Source: Achromobacter deleyi (GTDB lineage Bacteria > Pseudomonadota > Gammaproteobacteria > Burkholderiales > Burkholderiaceae_B). Taken from it: a DNA stretch of 64,000 bases. The stretch is from positions 62,001-126,000 of the forward strand of contig NZ_CADIJO010000012.1 in assembly GCF_902859705.1 (NCBI RefSeq), in the 5' to 3' direction. Below, one piece after another: positions 1 through 7,706 of this stretch (position 1 is the first letter of the stretch; each line of letters opens with the position of its first letter). Under the pieces are notes generated by a model, which had not been told where the DNA came from, did no database searches, and saw nothing but the letters and a program-made list of their open reading frames with translations. A program made the translations under genes and the position numbers.

Positions 1-714
1 GAAGTAGCTGGCGTGCGGCGCCGACAGATCCGCCACCACCCGATAGCCGGCGACGTAATCCAGGGCATCGGCTTCGCTCACACGGGTGGCGCGGCGGCCA
101 AAGACGATGCCCAGGCACGCGCCGATCGACACTTCCTGCACGTCCGCCGGCAGCGTGATCACGTCGCCGTCGGCGGCATAGGTGTTGGCGGGCTTGATGT
201 ACAGCACCGGCGCTTGCGGCGGCGCCTTGTAGGGCGGCGCGTTGACGGCCTCGCCCAGCGCGGCCAGGGCCTGGCGGCTGTTCAGCGCCACGCCGACCAC
301 CGTGCGCGGCAGGGCGGCGCGGGCGGCCGCCGCACGGTCGGCCAGGTACTCGCGGTAGTTGTTGCGCTTGTAGTTCAGCACCGGGTCGGCTTCTTCGACC
401 TGCAGCGAAATGCCCAGCGGCCGGCGCGCCATTTCCGCGGCCAGGGCGCGGTCCAGCGCCTGGAACACGCGTTCGCCCAGCGCCGCCTGCTGTTCGGCGC
501 TGCGGCCGTGGCCGATGCGTAGCAGCACGTGCACGAAGGCATTGTCGGGGTGGCCATCCACGATCAGGTAGTCATCCACCCGCAGTGCGCGGGTGCGGGC
601 CCCGGCCAGCGGGTACAGGCTGCCGTCGCCCACGGCTGCGTCCTGCACCACGCGCATCAGCGCGCGGGTGTCCAGGTCGAGATTGGCGGAATACTCAATC
701 CAGATGTGTGGCAT
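1..714 (-). CDS. HpaF-HpaG1 fusion (CHM isomerase + FAH-family domain), 3' end cut
   Basis: Open from ATG at 714 to the window edge (238 codons, no stop). Residues 1-124 read as 5-carboxymethyl-2-hydroxymuconate delta-isomerase (HpaF): they start MPHIWIEYS, with the Pro2 that serves as catalytic base in this tautomerase family, and end near LNYKRNNYREYL, where the free enzyme (about 126 aa) stops. After a short Ala/Arg linker, residues 137-238 match the start of an HpaG1-type fumarylacetoacetase-fold domain (VVGVALNSRQ, PPYKAPPQAPVLYIKPANTY, DYVAGY). Frame is continuous across the join. Both activities belong to 3,4-dihydroxyphenylacetate meta-cleavage, and the gene diverges from hpaE. In the Escherichia pathway these are separate polypeptides, so the fusion is unusual. 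The rest of the FAH domain lies outside the window. Confidence 0.85.
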   Translation of the reverse strand, partial: MPHIWIEYSANLDLDTRALMRVVQDAAVGDGSLYPLAGARTRALRVDDYLIVDGHPDNAFVHVLLRIGHGRSAEQQAALGERVFQALDRALAAEMARRPLGISLQVEEADPVLNYKRNNYREYLADRAAAARAALPRTVVGVALNSRQALAALGEAVNAPPYKAPPQAPVLYIKPANTYAADGDVITLPADVQEVSIGACLGIVFGRRATRVSEADALDYVAGYRVVADLSAPHASYF

Positions 715-755
715 GGCAGGCGTGGGGCAAGCCCCCTCCGGCAGATATTGTTATC

Positions 756-769
756 ATGTTAATTATCAT
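756..769. promoter_or_regulatory. Candidate HpaR operator 1
   Basis: ATGTTAATTATCAT is a near-perfect palindrome (12 of 14 positions symmetric) sitting over the -10 of the minus-strand promoter. MarR-family repressors such as HpaR bind AT-rich palindromes of this size. Assignment to HpaR is inferred from position in the hpa locus. Confidence 0.45.
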
Positions 770-793
770 AGTGAAAAAGCCTGCGGGCGGCAA
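765..793 (-). promoter_or_regulatory. Sigma70-type promoter for the hpaFG fusion gene
   Basis: On the minus strand TTGCCG (788-793) is followed after 17 bases by TATGAT (765-770), about 50 bases before the ATG at 714. The -10 element lies inside the palindrome at 756-769, as expected for a repressed promoter. Prediction from sequence only. Confidence 0.5.
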
Positions 794-819
794 TGTGGGC
801 CGCCAGGGGTTTTCCGCCG

Positions 820-849
820 TTGACAGCGGCAATTTCCCGGGCATAAAGT
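820..849 (+). promoter_or_regulatory. Sigma70-type promoter for hpaE-hpaD
   Basis: TTGACA (820-825) is followed by TAAAGT (844-849, spacer 18) or ATAAAG (843-848, spacer 17). The -35 is a perfect consensus match. The palindrome at 847-862 overlaps the -10 and likely start point. Confidence 0.5.
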
Positions 850-862
850 TAACGAGTTAACT
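847..862. promoter_or_regulatory. Candidate HpaR operator 2
   Basis: AGTTAACGAGTTAACT reads as a palindrome apart from its central two bases. It lies directly at the predicted hpaE transcription start, a classic repressor position. Together with the palindrome at 756-769 it would let one MarR-type repressor (hpaR, 3343-3801) close both divergent promoters. Confidence 0.45.
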
Positions 863-915
863 AAATATTCGGCGGGCCGAAGATCCGACCCTCAAAGGCC
901 GACAAGGAGACACGC

Positions 916-2382
916 GTGAGCATCAAGCACTGGATCAACGGCAAGCAGGTCGACAGCGCCGACCGCTTCATCACCTATGACCCGGCCACGGGCGAGGCCA
1001 TCGACGAAGTCGCCGCGGGCGGCCAGCCGGAAATCGACGCCGCCGTCGCGGCCGCCGCCGAGGCCTTTCCCAAGTGGGCCGGCACGCCCGCCAGGGAACG
1101 CGCCCGGCTGATGCGCCGGCTGGGCGAGCTGATCGACCGCAACGTGCCGCAGCTGGCCGAGCTGGAAACCCGCGACACCGGCCTGCCCATCTCGCAGACC
1201 CGCAAGCAGCTGATTCCGCGCGCGTCCGAGAACTTCACCTTCTTTGCCGAAGTCTGCACCCGCATGAATGGCCACACCTATCCGGTGGACGACCAGATGC
1301 TGAACTACACGCTCTACCAGCCGGTGGGCGTGTGCGCGTTGGTGTCGCCCTGGAACGTGCCCTTCATGACCGCCACCTGGAAGACCGCGCCCTGCCTGGC
1401 GCTGGGCAATACCGCGGTGCTGAAAATGTCGGAACTGTCGCCCCTGACCGCCGACCAGCTGGGCCTGCTGGCGCTGGAAGCCGGCATTCCGGCCGGCGTG
1501 CTGAACGTGGTGCAAGGCTATGGCGCGACGGCTGGCGATGCGCTGGTGCGCCACCCTGGCGTGCGGGCCATTTCGTTCACCGGCGGCACCGTGACGGGCA
1601 AGAAGATCCTGTCCAGTGCCGGCGGCATCAAGAAATTCTCGATGGAACTGGGCGGCAAGTCGCCCGTGCTGGTGTTCGACGACGCCGACGTCGAGCGCGC
1701 GCTGGACGCGGCCCTGTTCACCATCTTCTCGCTCAACGGCGAACGCTGCACCGCCGGTTCGCGCATCTTCGTGCAGGAATCCATCTACGCCGACTTCGTG
1801 CGCCGCTTCGCCGAGCGCGCCCAGCGCCTGGTGGTGGGCGATCCCACCGACGAAGCCACCCACGTGGGCGCGATGATCACGCGCCAGCACTGGGAGAAAG
1901 TCACCGGCTACATCCGCCTGGCCAAAGAAGAGGGCGCCCGCATCCTGGCCGGCGGCCCCGACGCCCCGGCAGGCCTGCCTGCGCGCCTGGCGGGCGGAAA
2001 TTTCGTGCGCCCCACGGTGCTGGCCGATGTCGACAACCGCATGCGTTGCGCCCAGGAAGAGATCTTCGGTCCGGTCGCCTGCCTGATCCCGTTCAAGGAC
2101 GAGGCCCATGGCCTGGCGCTGGCCAACGACGTCAAGTATGGCCTGGCGTCGTATATCTGGACGAGCGACATCGGCCGCGCCCACCGCCTGGCGCGCGGCA
2201 TCGAGGCCGGCATGGTGTTCATCAACAGCCAGAACGTGCGCGACCTGCGCCAGCCGTTCGGCGGCACCAAGGAATCGGGCACCGGCCGCGAGGGCGGCGA
2301 ATACAGCTACGAGGTGTTCGCCGAAATCAAGAACGTCTGCGTCTCGATGGGCAGCCACCACATTCCCAAATGGGGCGTCTGA
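916..2382 (+). CDS. hpaE: 5-carboxymethyl-2-hydroxymuconate semialdehyde dehydrogenase
   Basis: A 488-aa aldehyde dehydrogenase that oxidises the ring-cleavage semialdehyde of homoprotocatechuate with NAD+ in the cytoplasm. Visible ALDH marks are the cofactor-site stretch SPWNVPFMTATWKTAPCLALG, the general base Glu244 in MELGGKSP and the nucleophile Cys278 in NGERCTAGSR. QPFGGTKESGTGREGGEYSYE near the C-terminus is typical of this subfamily. GTG start at 916 follows AAGGAGA at an ideal distance. hpaD starts 32 bases after its stop, so the two form an operon, and the neighbours fix the substrate among ALDHs. Confidence 0.92.
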   Translation: MSIKHWINGKQVDSADRFITYDPATGEAIDEVAAGGQPEIDAAVAAAAEAFPKWAGTPARERARLMRRLGELIDRNVPQLAELETRDTGLPISQTRKQLIPRASENFTFFAEVCTRMNGHTYPVDDQMLNYTLYQPVGVCALVSPWNVPFMTATWKTAPCLALGNTAVLKMSELSPLTADQLGLLALEAGIPAGVLNVVQGYGATAGDALVRHPGVRAISFTGGTVTGKKILSSAGGIKKFSMELGGKSPVLVFDDADVERALDAALFTIFSLNGERCTAGSRIFVQESIYADFVRRFAERAQRLVVGDPTDEATHVGAMITRQHWEKVTGYIRLAKEEGARILAGGPDAPAGLPARLAGGNFVRPTVLADVDNRMRCAQEEIFGPVACLIPFKDEAHGLALANDVKYGLASYIWTSDIGRAHRLARGIEAGMVFINSQNVRDLRQPFGGTKESGTGREGGEYSYEVFAEIKNVCVSMGSHHIPKWGV

Positions 2383-2414
2383 GCCCCGCCATAAAAAATC
2401 CGGAGACAACCATC

Positions 2415-3266
2415 ATGGGCAAGCTCGCGCTGGCGGCCAAGGTAACGCATGTGCCGTCCATGTACCTTTCCGAAATGCCCGGCCGGCATCACGGCTGCCG
2501 CGAGGCCGCCATCCAGGGCCACCGCATCATCGGCCAGCGTTGCCGCGACCTGGACGTGGACACGCTGGTGGTGCTGGACGTGCACTGGCTGGTCAACGCC
2601 GGCTATCACGTCAACTGCAACGAGCGTTTCGCCGGTTGCTACACCAGCAACGAGCTGCCGCATTTCATCAAGGACATGGACTACGCCTACCGCGGCGATC
2701 CGGCCCTGGGGCGGCGCATCGCCGAATGCGCCAGCGCGGCCGGTGTGGCCACGCGCGCCCACGAGATAGCCAGCCTGGAACTGGAATACGGCACGCTGGT
2801 GCCGATGCGCTACATGAATGGCGACGACCGCTTCAAGGTCGTCTCGGTGGCGGCCTGGTGCGCCTGGCACTCGCTGGAGGACAGCCGCCGTTTCGGCGTG
2901 GCGCTGCGCCAGGCCATCGAGCAGGGCGACGGCCGCGTGGCGGTGCTGGCCAGCGGGTCGCTGTCGCACCGTTTCAACGACAACAACAGCCCGGAAGCGG
3001 CCATGCACCAGATCAGCCGCGAGTTCTATCGCCAGGTCGACCTGCGGGTGGTGGACCTGTGGCGCCAGGGCGACTGGAAGACCTTCTGCGCCATGCTGCC
3101 TGAATACGCCGAGCTGTGCGTGGGCGAGGGCGGCATGCACGACACTGCCATGCTGCTGGGCTTGCTGGGTTGGGATGCCTACGACCGGCCGGCCGAGATC
3201 GTGACGGACTACTTCACCAGTTCGGGTACGGGGCAGATCAACGCGATCCTGCCCGTGCCGGACTGA
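2415..3266 (+). CDS. hpaD: 3,4-dihydroxyphenylacetate 2,3-dioxygenase
   Basis: A 283-aa extradiol ring-cleavage dioxygenase of the LigB (class III) type that opens homoprotocatechuate to the hydroxymuconate semialdehyde used by HpaE. Length and sequence track Escherichia HpaD closely: the MGKLALAAKVTHVPSMYLSE start, DVHWLVNAGYHVN, YTSNELPHFIKDM, ASGSLSHRFND and LGLLGWDAYD. His residues in the early HVPSM, HHG and HWL segments are the expected iron ligands. ATG at 2415 has GGAGA upstream and sits just after hpaE. The open frame extends far upstream inside hpaE in another phase, but that part is not coding. Confidence 0.93.
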   Translation: MGKLALAAKVTHVPSMYLSEMPGRHHGCREAAIQGHRIIGQRCRDLDVDTLVVLDVHWLVNAGYHVNCNERFAGCYTSNELPHFIKDMDYAYRGDPALGRRIAECASAAGVATRAHEIASLELEYGTLVPMRYMNGDDRFKVVSVAAWCAWHSLEDSRRFGVALRQAIEQGDGRVAVLASGSLSHRFNDNNSPEAAMHQISREFYRQVDLRVVDLWRQGDWKTFCAMLPEYAELCVGEGGMHDTAMLLGLLGWDAYDRPAEIVTDYFTSSGTGQINAILPVPD

Positions 3267-3342
3267 ACCCGGGCCAGGCGGGCGCCGGGCCGTCCCGCGC
3301 GCCTGCACGGACAGCCGGGCAGGCGCGGGGGGCGTGCGGGGG

Positions 3343-3801
3343 TCACTCCGTCGTGGCGGGCTCGCGCTTGATCAGCTCGACCATCGCGTCGACGTCGGTG
3401 TACAGGCGGTCCAGCAGCTCTTTGCCGATGCGCGCTTCGATTTCCTGGTACTTCGCATCCACTTGCGGCCGCATGCGGTCGATCAGCTTGTTGCTCTTGG
3501 GCGTCAGCGAGATTTCCTGGCGCCGCTGATCGGCGTTGGAGCGCACGCGCTTGATTAGGCCTTGCTCTTCCATGCCGGCCAGCATGCGGGTCAGGCTGGG
3601 GCTCAGGATCTGGCAGCTGCGGGCAATCTGGTTGGGTTCCATCGAGCCGACTTCGCTCAGGGTGCGCAACACCCGCCATTGCTGTTCGGTCACGCCCGCG
3701 GCGTGCAATATCGGCCGGAAATGCGCCATCAGGGTTTCGCGCGCGTAAAGCAGCAGGTGGGGAAGGTTGCGGTGGTGGAAGCTCGGACTCATGGCGGCCA
3801 T
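3343..3801 (-). CDS. hpaR: MarR-family repressor of the hpa operon
   Basis: A 152-aa winged-helix regulator of the MarR family. The HpaR subgroup is recognised by HRNLPHLLLYARETLMAHFRPILHAAGVTEQQWRVLRTL, followed by the recognition helix (QIARSCQILSPSLTRMLAGMEEQGLI) and the wing (RVRSNADQRRQEISLTPKS). HpaR represses homoprotocatechuate genes until the pathway substrate binds. ATG at 3801 is used here, and an internal ATG at 3792 (MSPSF) could equally be the start. It is convergent to hpaD and faces the palindromes near 756-862 only in trans. Confidence 0.9.
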   Translation of the reverse strand: MAAMSPSFHHRNLPHLLLYARETLMAHFRPILHAAGVTEQQWRVLRTLSEVGSMEPNQIARSCQILSPSLTRMLAGMEEQGLIKRVRSNADQRRQEISLTPKSNKLIDRMRPQVDAKYQEIEARIGKELLDRLYTDVDAMVELIKREPATTE

Positions 3802-3841
3802 GTTAGCAAGAAGCCGTTCGATTTCTTGAGGGTATCAACGT

Positions 3842-3868
3842 CCAGGCCCGCAACGAATGCGGGCCTGG
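3842..3868. terminator. Strong hairpin between hpaR and the next minus-strand gene
   Basis: CCAGGCCCGCA (3842-3852), loop ACGAA, and its exact complement TGCGGGCCTGG (3858-3868). The 11-bp stem follows the minus-strand gene ending at 3896, but no clear T-run follows on either strand, so it is a possible, not a typical, intrinsic terminator. Confidence 0.45.
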
Positions 3869-3895
3869 GGGAAACGGAACGAGGAAAAAAAGGGG

Positions 3896-4561
3896 TCAGG
3901 AAGCGGGGTTCTGCTGCGCCAATTCGTGCAGGTCGTCGGGCAGCGTCAGGTCGGGGGCGCCTTGCTGCAGTTCGCGCAGCGCGGCCACGGCCTCGTCTTG
4001 CTGGTCGTCCTGCATCAGGCTGCGGATGTGGGCCACGCGGGCTTCGATATCTTCTTCGCTGAAGGCGGTGACCTCGGCCGTGGCGGCCTCGGCGGACGGC
4101 TGCTCGGCGGCGGCTTGCGCGGTGGCCTCGGGGGCGGCCGGGGCAGGCGCGCTGGCCTGGACGCTGCTGGCAGGCGCGGCGGCAACCGGCGCAGCGGGCG
4201 TTTGCGCGGCGCGCTGGACCGGGGCAGGCGCGGCTTGCGGTGCCGGCGTTTCCGAGACCATGACGGGGCGCGGGGCCGGGGCGCGTTCGGCGGTGGTGCC
4301 CACTTCGTGGGGCACGGCCAACTGGGCGTTCATGTCGGCCATTTCGGCGCTTTCGCGCATGTCGGTCCAGACGAACACGCCGGCCACGATGGCCAGGCAG
4401 GCGGCCGCGGCCCAGCCCGGATGCCAGCTATGGCCGGGGTGCCAGGTGCGGCGCACGGCCGCTTCCAATTCGGGGCTGCCGCCTGCCCTGGGCTTGCGAT
4501 ACAGGGCGCGCAAATCCAGTTCGTCGTCTTCGTCGAAGGGGGGGCGATAGGTAATGCTCAT
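3896..4561 (-). CDS. Hypothetical one-TM Ala/Pro-rich protein
   Basis: 221 aa, not recognised as a named family. Residues 1-45 are charged and cytoplasmic-looking (MSITYRPPFDEDDELDLRALYRKP). One hydrophobic segment lies at about 50-66 (AAAACLAIVAGVFVWT). A long Ala/Pro/Glu linker (about 90-165) precedes a short helical acidic C-terminal region (FSEEDIEARVAHIRSLMQDDQQDEAVAALRELQQ). GAGGAG lies just before the ATG at 4561. The layout (short N-tail, one TM, flexible linker, small helical end) fits an envelope-tethered scaffold, though no function can be assigned. It diverges from radA. Confidence 0.7.
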   Translation of the reverse strand: MSITYRPPFDEDDELDLRALYRKPRAGGSPELEAAVRRTWHPGHSWHPGWAAAACLAIVAGVFVWTDMRESAEMADMNAQLAVPHEVGTTAERAPAPRPVMVSETPAPQAAPAPVQRAAQTPAAPVAAAPASSVQASAPAPAAPEATAQAAAEQPSAEAATAEVTAFSEEDIEARVAHIRSLMQDDQQDEAVAALRELQQGAPDLTLPDDLHELAQQNPAS

Positions 4562-4862
4562 GCGCGTACTCCTCGCGCATATGCCTGGTGGCAGGGCATA
4601 TCCGCGGTTGACCTTTGCTTGTGCCGCACCGGTGGTCCGGCGATCTCGTCCAGGCGTGGGTCGTGTTCCGGTTTAGATGTTGATTATGCGCGATTTGAAG
4701 AAATCTGCCAGTGAATTTCGTGTATTTGCAGGGTGTAACGTGACGATGTCCCCGATTGTGCAAGCCAACTGACAGCCGGGTGCACCAGCACGGGGCAAAG
4801 CGGGACAAAAACGCCCGCGGGCGGCGCGCCGGGGGCGGGGGCTTGCCGGTACACTTTCGCCC
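4562..4862. other. Intergenic region between divergent hypothetical gene and radA
   Basis: About 300 bases with an AT-richer core near 4675-4735 that must carry promoters for both divergent genes. I could not pick a convincing -35/-10 pair. No RNA gene, repeat or further reading frame of merit is seen. Confidence 0.5.
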
Positions 4863-6224
4863 ATGGCCAAATCCCGAACCGTCTATGTGTGCGCCGACTG
4901 CGGCGGCACGACCCCCAAGTGGCAAGGCAAGTGTCCGCACTGCAATGCCTGGAACACCCTCGAAGAAACCGTGGAATCGTCGGCGCCCGCCGCCGCCGCG
5001 CACCGCTACGCGCCGCTGGCTTCCAGCAGCCCGGTGCGCAGCCTGTCCGAAATCGAGGCCCGCGAAACGCCCCGCCAGCCCACCGGGCTGGACGAATTCG
5101 ACCGCGTGCTGGGCGGCGGCCTGGTGGCCGGCGCCGTCGTGCTGATCGGCGGCGACCCCGGCATCGGCAAATCCACCCTGCTGCTGCAGGCGCTGGCCTC
5201 GCTGTCGGAAACCACCAACGTGCTGTATGTCACCGGCGAAGAATCCGCCGAGCAGGTGGCGCTGCGCGCACGCCGGCTGGACTTGCAGACGGGCAACGTC
5301 AACCTGCTGGCGGAAATCCGCCTGGAAGCCATCCAGGCGGCCGTGTCCGAGCAAAAGCCCACCGTGGCCGTGATCGACTCGATCCAGACACTCTACAGCG
5401 GCGAACTCACGGCCGCGCCCGGGTCCGTGTCGCAGGTGCGCGAATGCGCCGCCCAGCTCACGCGGCTGGCCAAGCAGACCGGCATCGCCATCGTCATGAT
5501 CGGCCACGTCACCAAAGACGGCGCCCTGGCCGGCCCGCGCGTGCTCGAACACATCGTCGACACCGTGCTGTACTTCGAAGGCGACACGCATTCGTCGTTC
5601 CGCCTGGTGCGCGCCTTCAAGAACCGTTTCGGCGCTGTCAACGAATTGGGCGTCTTCGCCATGACCGACCGCGGCCTGCGCGGCGTGGCCAACCCCTCGG
5701 CGTTATTCCTGTCGCAGCATGAGCAGCAGGTGCCCGGTTCCTGCGTCATGGCCACGCAAGAGGGCACGCGCCCGCTGCTGGTCGAAATCCAGGCGCTGGT
5801 CGACAGCTCCCATGCGCCCAATCCGCGCCGCCTGACCGTCGGCCTGGAAGGCAACCGCCTGGCCATGCTGCTGGCCGTGCTGCACCGCCACGCGGGCGTC
5901 TCTACGTTTGACCAGGACGTTTTCGTCAATGCCGTGGGCGGGGTGCGCATCACCGAGCCCGCCGCCGACCTGCCGGTGCTGCTGGCCATCATGTCGTCGC
6001 TGCGCGACCGGCCCTTGCCGCGTGGCCTGATCGCCTTTGGCGAGGTCGGTCTGGCCGGCGAAATCCGCCCCGCGCCACGCGGCCAGGAACGCCTGCGCGA
6101 AGCCGCCAAGCTGGGCTTTTCCATCGCCCTCATTCCCAAGGCCAATGCGCCGCGCCAGCCCATCGAAGGGCTCGAGATCTGGGCGGTCGACCGCCTGGAT
6201 GCCGCGCTGGAAAAACTGCGCTGA
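4863..6224 (+). CDS. radA: DNA repair protein RadA
   Basis: 453 aa, the usual RadA length. It is a RecA-like ATPase that drives branch migration during recombinational repair. The order of parts is clear: an N-terminal C4 zinc finger (CADCGG ... CPHC, about residues 10-30), Walker A GGDPGIGKSTLL (about 97-108), the Walker B region VAVIDSIQTL, the RadA-specific KNRFG motif (KNRFGAVNELGVF), and a C-terminal Lon-protease-like domain (GGVRITEPAADLPVLLAI, GLAGEIRPAP). ATG at 4863 gives the expected N-terminus. The TSUP permease gene starts 12 bases after its stop, so they may share a transcript. Confidence 0.96.
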   Translation: MAKSRTVYVCADCGGTTPKWQGKCPHCNAWNTLEETVESSAPAAAAHRYAPLASSSPVRSLSEIEARETPRQPTGLDEFDRVLGGGLVAGAVVLIGGDPGIGKSTLLLQALASLSETTNVLYVTGEESAEQVALRARRLDLQTGNVNLLAEIRLEAIQAAVSEQKPTVAVIDSIQTLYSGELTAAPGSVSQVRECAAQLTRLAKQTGIAIVMIGHVTKDGALAGPRVLEHIVDTVLYFEGDTHSSFRLVRAFKNRFGAVNELGVFAMTDRGLRGVANPSALFLSQHEQQVPGSCVMATQEGTRPLLVEIQALVDSSHAPNPRRLTVGLEGNRLAMLLAVLHRHAGVSTFDQDVFVNAVGGVRITEPAADLPVLLAIMSSLRDRPLPRGLIAFGEVGLAGEIRPAPRGQERLREAAKLGFSIALIPKANAPRQPIEGLEIWAVDRLDAALEKLR

Positions 6225-6236
6225 CAGGAGCGTGAC

Positions 6237-7016
6237 GTGAGTCTCTGGCTTATCGCCCTGTGCCTGGGCGCGGGGTGTCTTATCGGCTTCATGGGCGGCG
6301 TGCTGGGCATTGGCGGGGGCATGATCGCCATTCCCGCGCTGGTGCTGCTGATGGGCATGTCGCAACAGCTGGCGCAGGGCACTGCCCTGATCATGGTGCT
6401 GCCCACCATCATGATGGCGGTGCGCAAATACAACCAGCAGACCCGCATCGACCGGCGCGTGGCGCTGGCCGGGGCCGGGGGCGCGGTGGTGTTCACCTGG
6501 GTCGGCGCCCGGCTGGCGCTGGGCATCGATTCCAGCACGCTGCGCCTGAGCTTCGCGGTGTTTCTCTTTTTCATCGCGTTGTTCTACGCCTGGCAGACCT
6601 GGCGGGCCGGCGTGGCCGCGCGTTCGCCCAAGCCCGCCGCGGGCCGTGCTGCACCCGTGTTCACGCCGCGCCGCGCCAGCGTGCTGGGCGTGCTATGCGG
6701 CACGCTGGGCGGCTTTTTCGGCGTGGGCGGCGCGGTGCTGGCGGTGCCCATCATCACCTCGGTCTTCCGCCTGCCGCAGACCACCGCGCAGGCGCTGGCC
6801 CTGTGCATGGTGATCCCGGGGTCGGCCGTGGCGCTGGTCACCTATTCGTGGGCCGGGCAGGCCGCCTGGCTGGTAGGCCTGCCGCTGGCCGCCGGCAGCC
6901 TTTTGTTCGTACCGGTGGGGGTGCGGCTGGCGTACAAGCTGCCTGAACGCAAGCTGAGAGCCTGCTTTGCCGCCATGCTGTTCGCCACCGTGGCGCTGCT
7001 GGCATTTGAAAGCTGA
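6237..7016 (+). CDS. TauE/SafE (TSUP) family membrane permease
   Basis: 259 aa with seven to eight predicted membrane helices. It shows the two internal-repeat signatures of the family, GFMGGVLGIGGGMIAIPAL near the N-terminus and GTLGGFFGVGGAVLAVPII in the second half. Members export or import sulfite, sulfoacetate or related organic acids, and the substrate here is unknown. Start is GTG at 6237 with AGGAG before it. Placement directly after radA is a position effect with no obvious functional link. Confidence 0.88.
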   Translation: MSLWLIALCLGAGCLIGFMGGVLGIGGGMIAIPALVLLMGMSQQLAQGTALIMVLPTIMMAVRKYNQQTRIDRRVALAGAGGAVVFTWVGARLALGIDSSTLRLSFAVFLFFIALFYAWQTWRAGVAARSPKPAAGRAAPVFTPRRASVLGVLCGTLGGFFGVGGAVLAVPIITSVFRLPQTTAQALALCMVIPGSAVALVTYSWAGQAAWLVGLPLAAGSLLFVPVGVRLAYKLPERKLRACFAAMLFATVALLAFES

Positions 7017-7196
7017 GGGCGGGCGCGCGCTGCGCGTTTGTCACCATCTCATGACGAACCGTTAGCGCCGGAAAATTTCCTGTTCCGCGCTGAACCTTCG
7101 GCCGGGAGCGGGTTCCAACGGAGTACGGGTCATGCGGCGATGTTGCCGCCCCGAGTAGGAAAGGCCTTCGGGCCGATACCATCAGGAGTTCATGTA

Positions 7197-7433
7197 ATGA
7201 CGACTCACTCCCGTATCGCTGCGTTCTTGTCCACCTCGGCCTTGTGCCTTGGCCTTGCTGCCGCGCCTTCGGCGTTCGCGGCGGGCGCCGATGCCACGAC
7301 CAAGGCGGGCGACACCAAGACCCAGGCGCAGCACAAGCATCACAAGTCCGATAAAACATCCGCCAAGCAGGCTGCTCCGAAATCGGGCGCTGCCAAAACG
7401 GATGCATCGGGCGCCATGGCGCCCGCGAAGTAA
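7197..7433 (+). CDS. Small secreted Lys/His/Ala-rich protein
   Basis: 78 aa. Residues 1-28 are a clear Sec signal peptide (MTTHSRIAAFLSTSALCLGLAAAPSAFA, cut before AGAD). The mature part, about 50 aa, is almost only Ala, Lys, Thr, Gln, Ser and His (QHKHHKSDKTSAKQAAPKSG) with no Cys, so it is likely disordered and basic in the periplasm. Composition recalls acid-shock (Asr-like) proteins, but I see no alignable homology. AGGAG lies 8 bases before ATG 7197, and another ATG at 7192 is out of frame. A tandem repeat and a strong terminator follow, so it is probably a monocistronic unit. Confidence 0.72.
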   Translation: MTTHSRIAAFLSTSALCLGLAAAPSAFAAGADATTKAGDTKTQAQHKHHKSDKTSAKQAAPKSGAAKTDASGAMAPAK

Positions 7434-7474
7434 GTCAGTACCCGCAGTAAGGCAGTACCGCAGTAACCGTAGTT

Positions 7475-7541
7475 CGCAGTAAATCTTCAACCGCAGTAAA
7501 TCTCTAACCGCAGTAAATCTTCAATCGCAGTATCGCAGTAC
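7475..7541 (+). repeat. 17-bp tandem repeat with GCAGTA core
   Basis: Three adjacent 17-base units (7475-7491, 7492-7508, 7509-7525) follow the pattern CGCAGTAAATCTTCAAC with one to two changes each, then two short 8-base units (CGCAGTAT, CGCAGTAC). Looser GCAGTA copies occur upstream from 7444 to 7464. They lie in the 3' untranslated part of the small secreted-protein gene, before its terminator. Confidence 0.85.
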
Positions 7542-7600
7542 CGGGCCGCAAGGTCCAAGTTCCTTTGCAAACGGCGGATGGCCCCCGGGCCTGAAAGCCG

Positions 7601-7636
7601 AAAGCCTCTCGGTATGGGCACCGAGAGGCTTTTTCG
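7601..7636 (+). terminator. Intrinsic terminator after the small secreted-protein gene
   Basis: AAAGCCTCTCGGT (7601-7613), loop ATGGGC, ACCGAGAGGCTTT (7620-7632) and a further T-run. A 13-bp perfect stem ending in five T residues is a textbook rho-independent terminator on the plus strand. Confidence 0.93.
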
Positions 7637-7706
7637 TTTGGGCGCCGCGCAGTGCGCGGGTTCTGTCAGGTGCGGCAGGGGCAGGCGTTGGCGCCCGCCA
7701 CCCGCA

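Noticed and set aside
1074-2414. Upstream extension of the hpaD frame inside hpaE
   Set aside because: It is out of phase with hpaE and Arg-rich. HpaD homology starts exactly at ATG 2415.
7475-7541. Possible CRISPR-like array
   Set aside because: The 17-base units are directly joined with no spacers, and no cas genes exist in the window.
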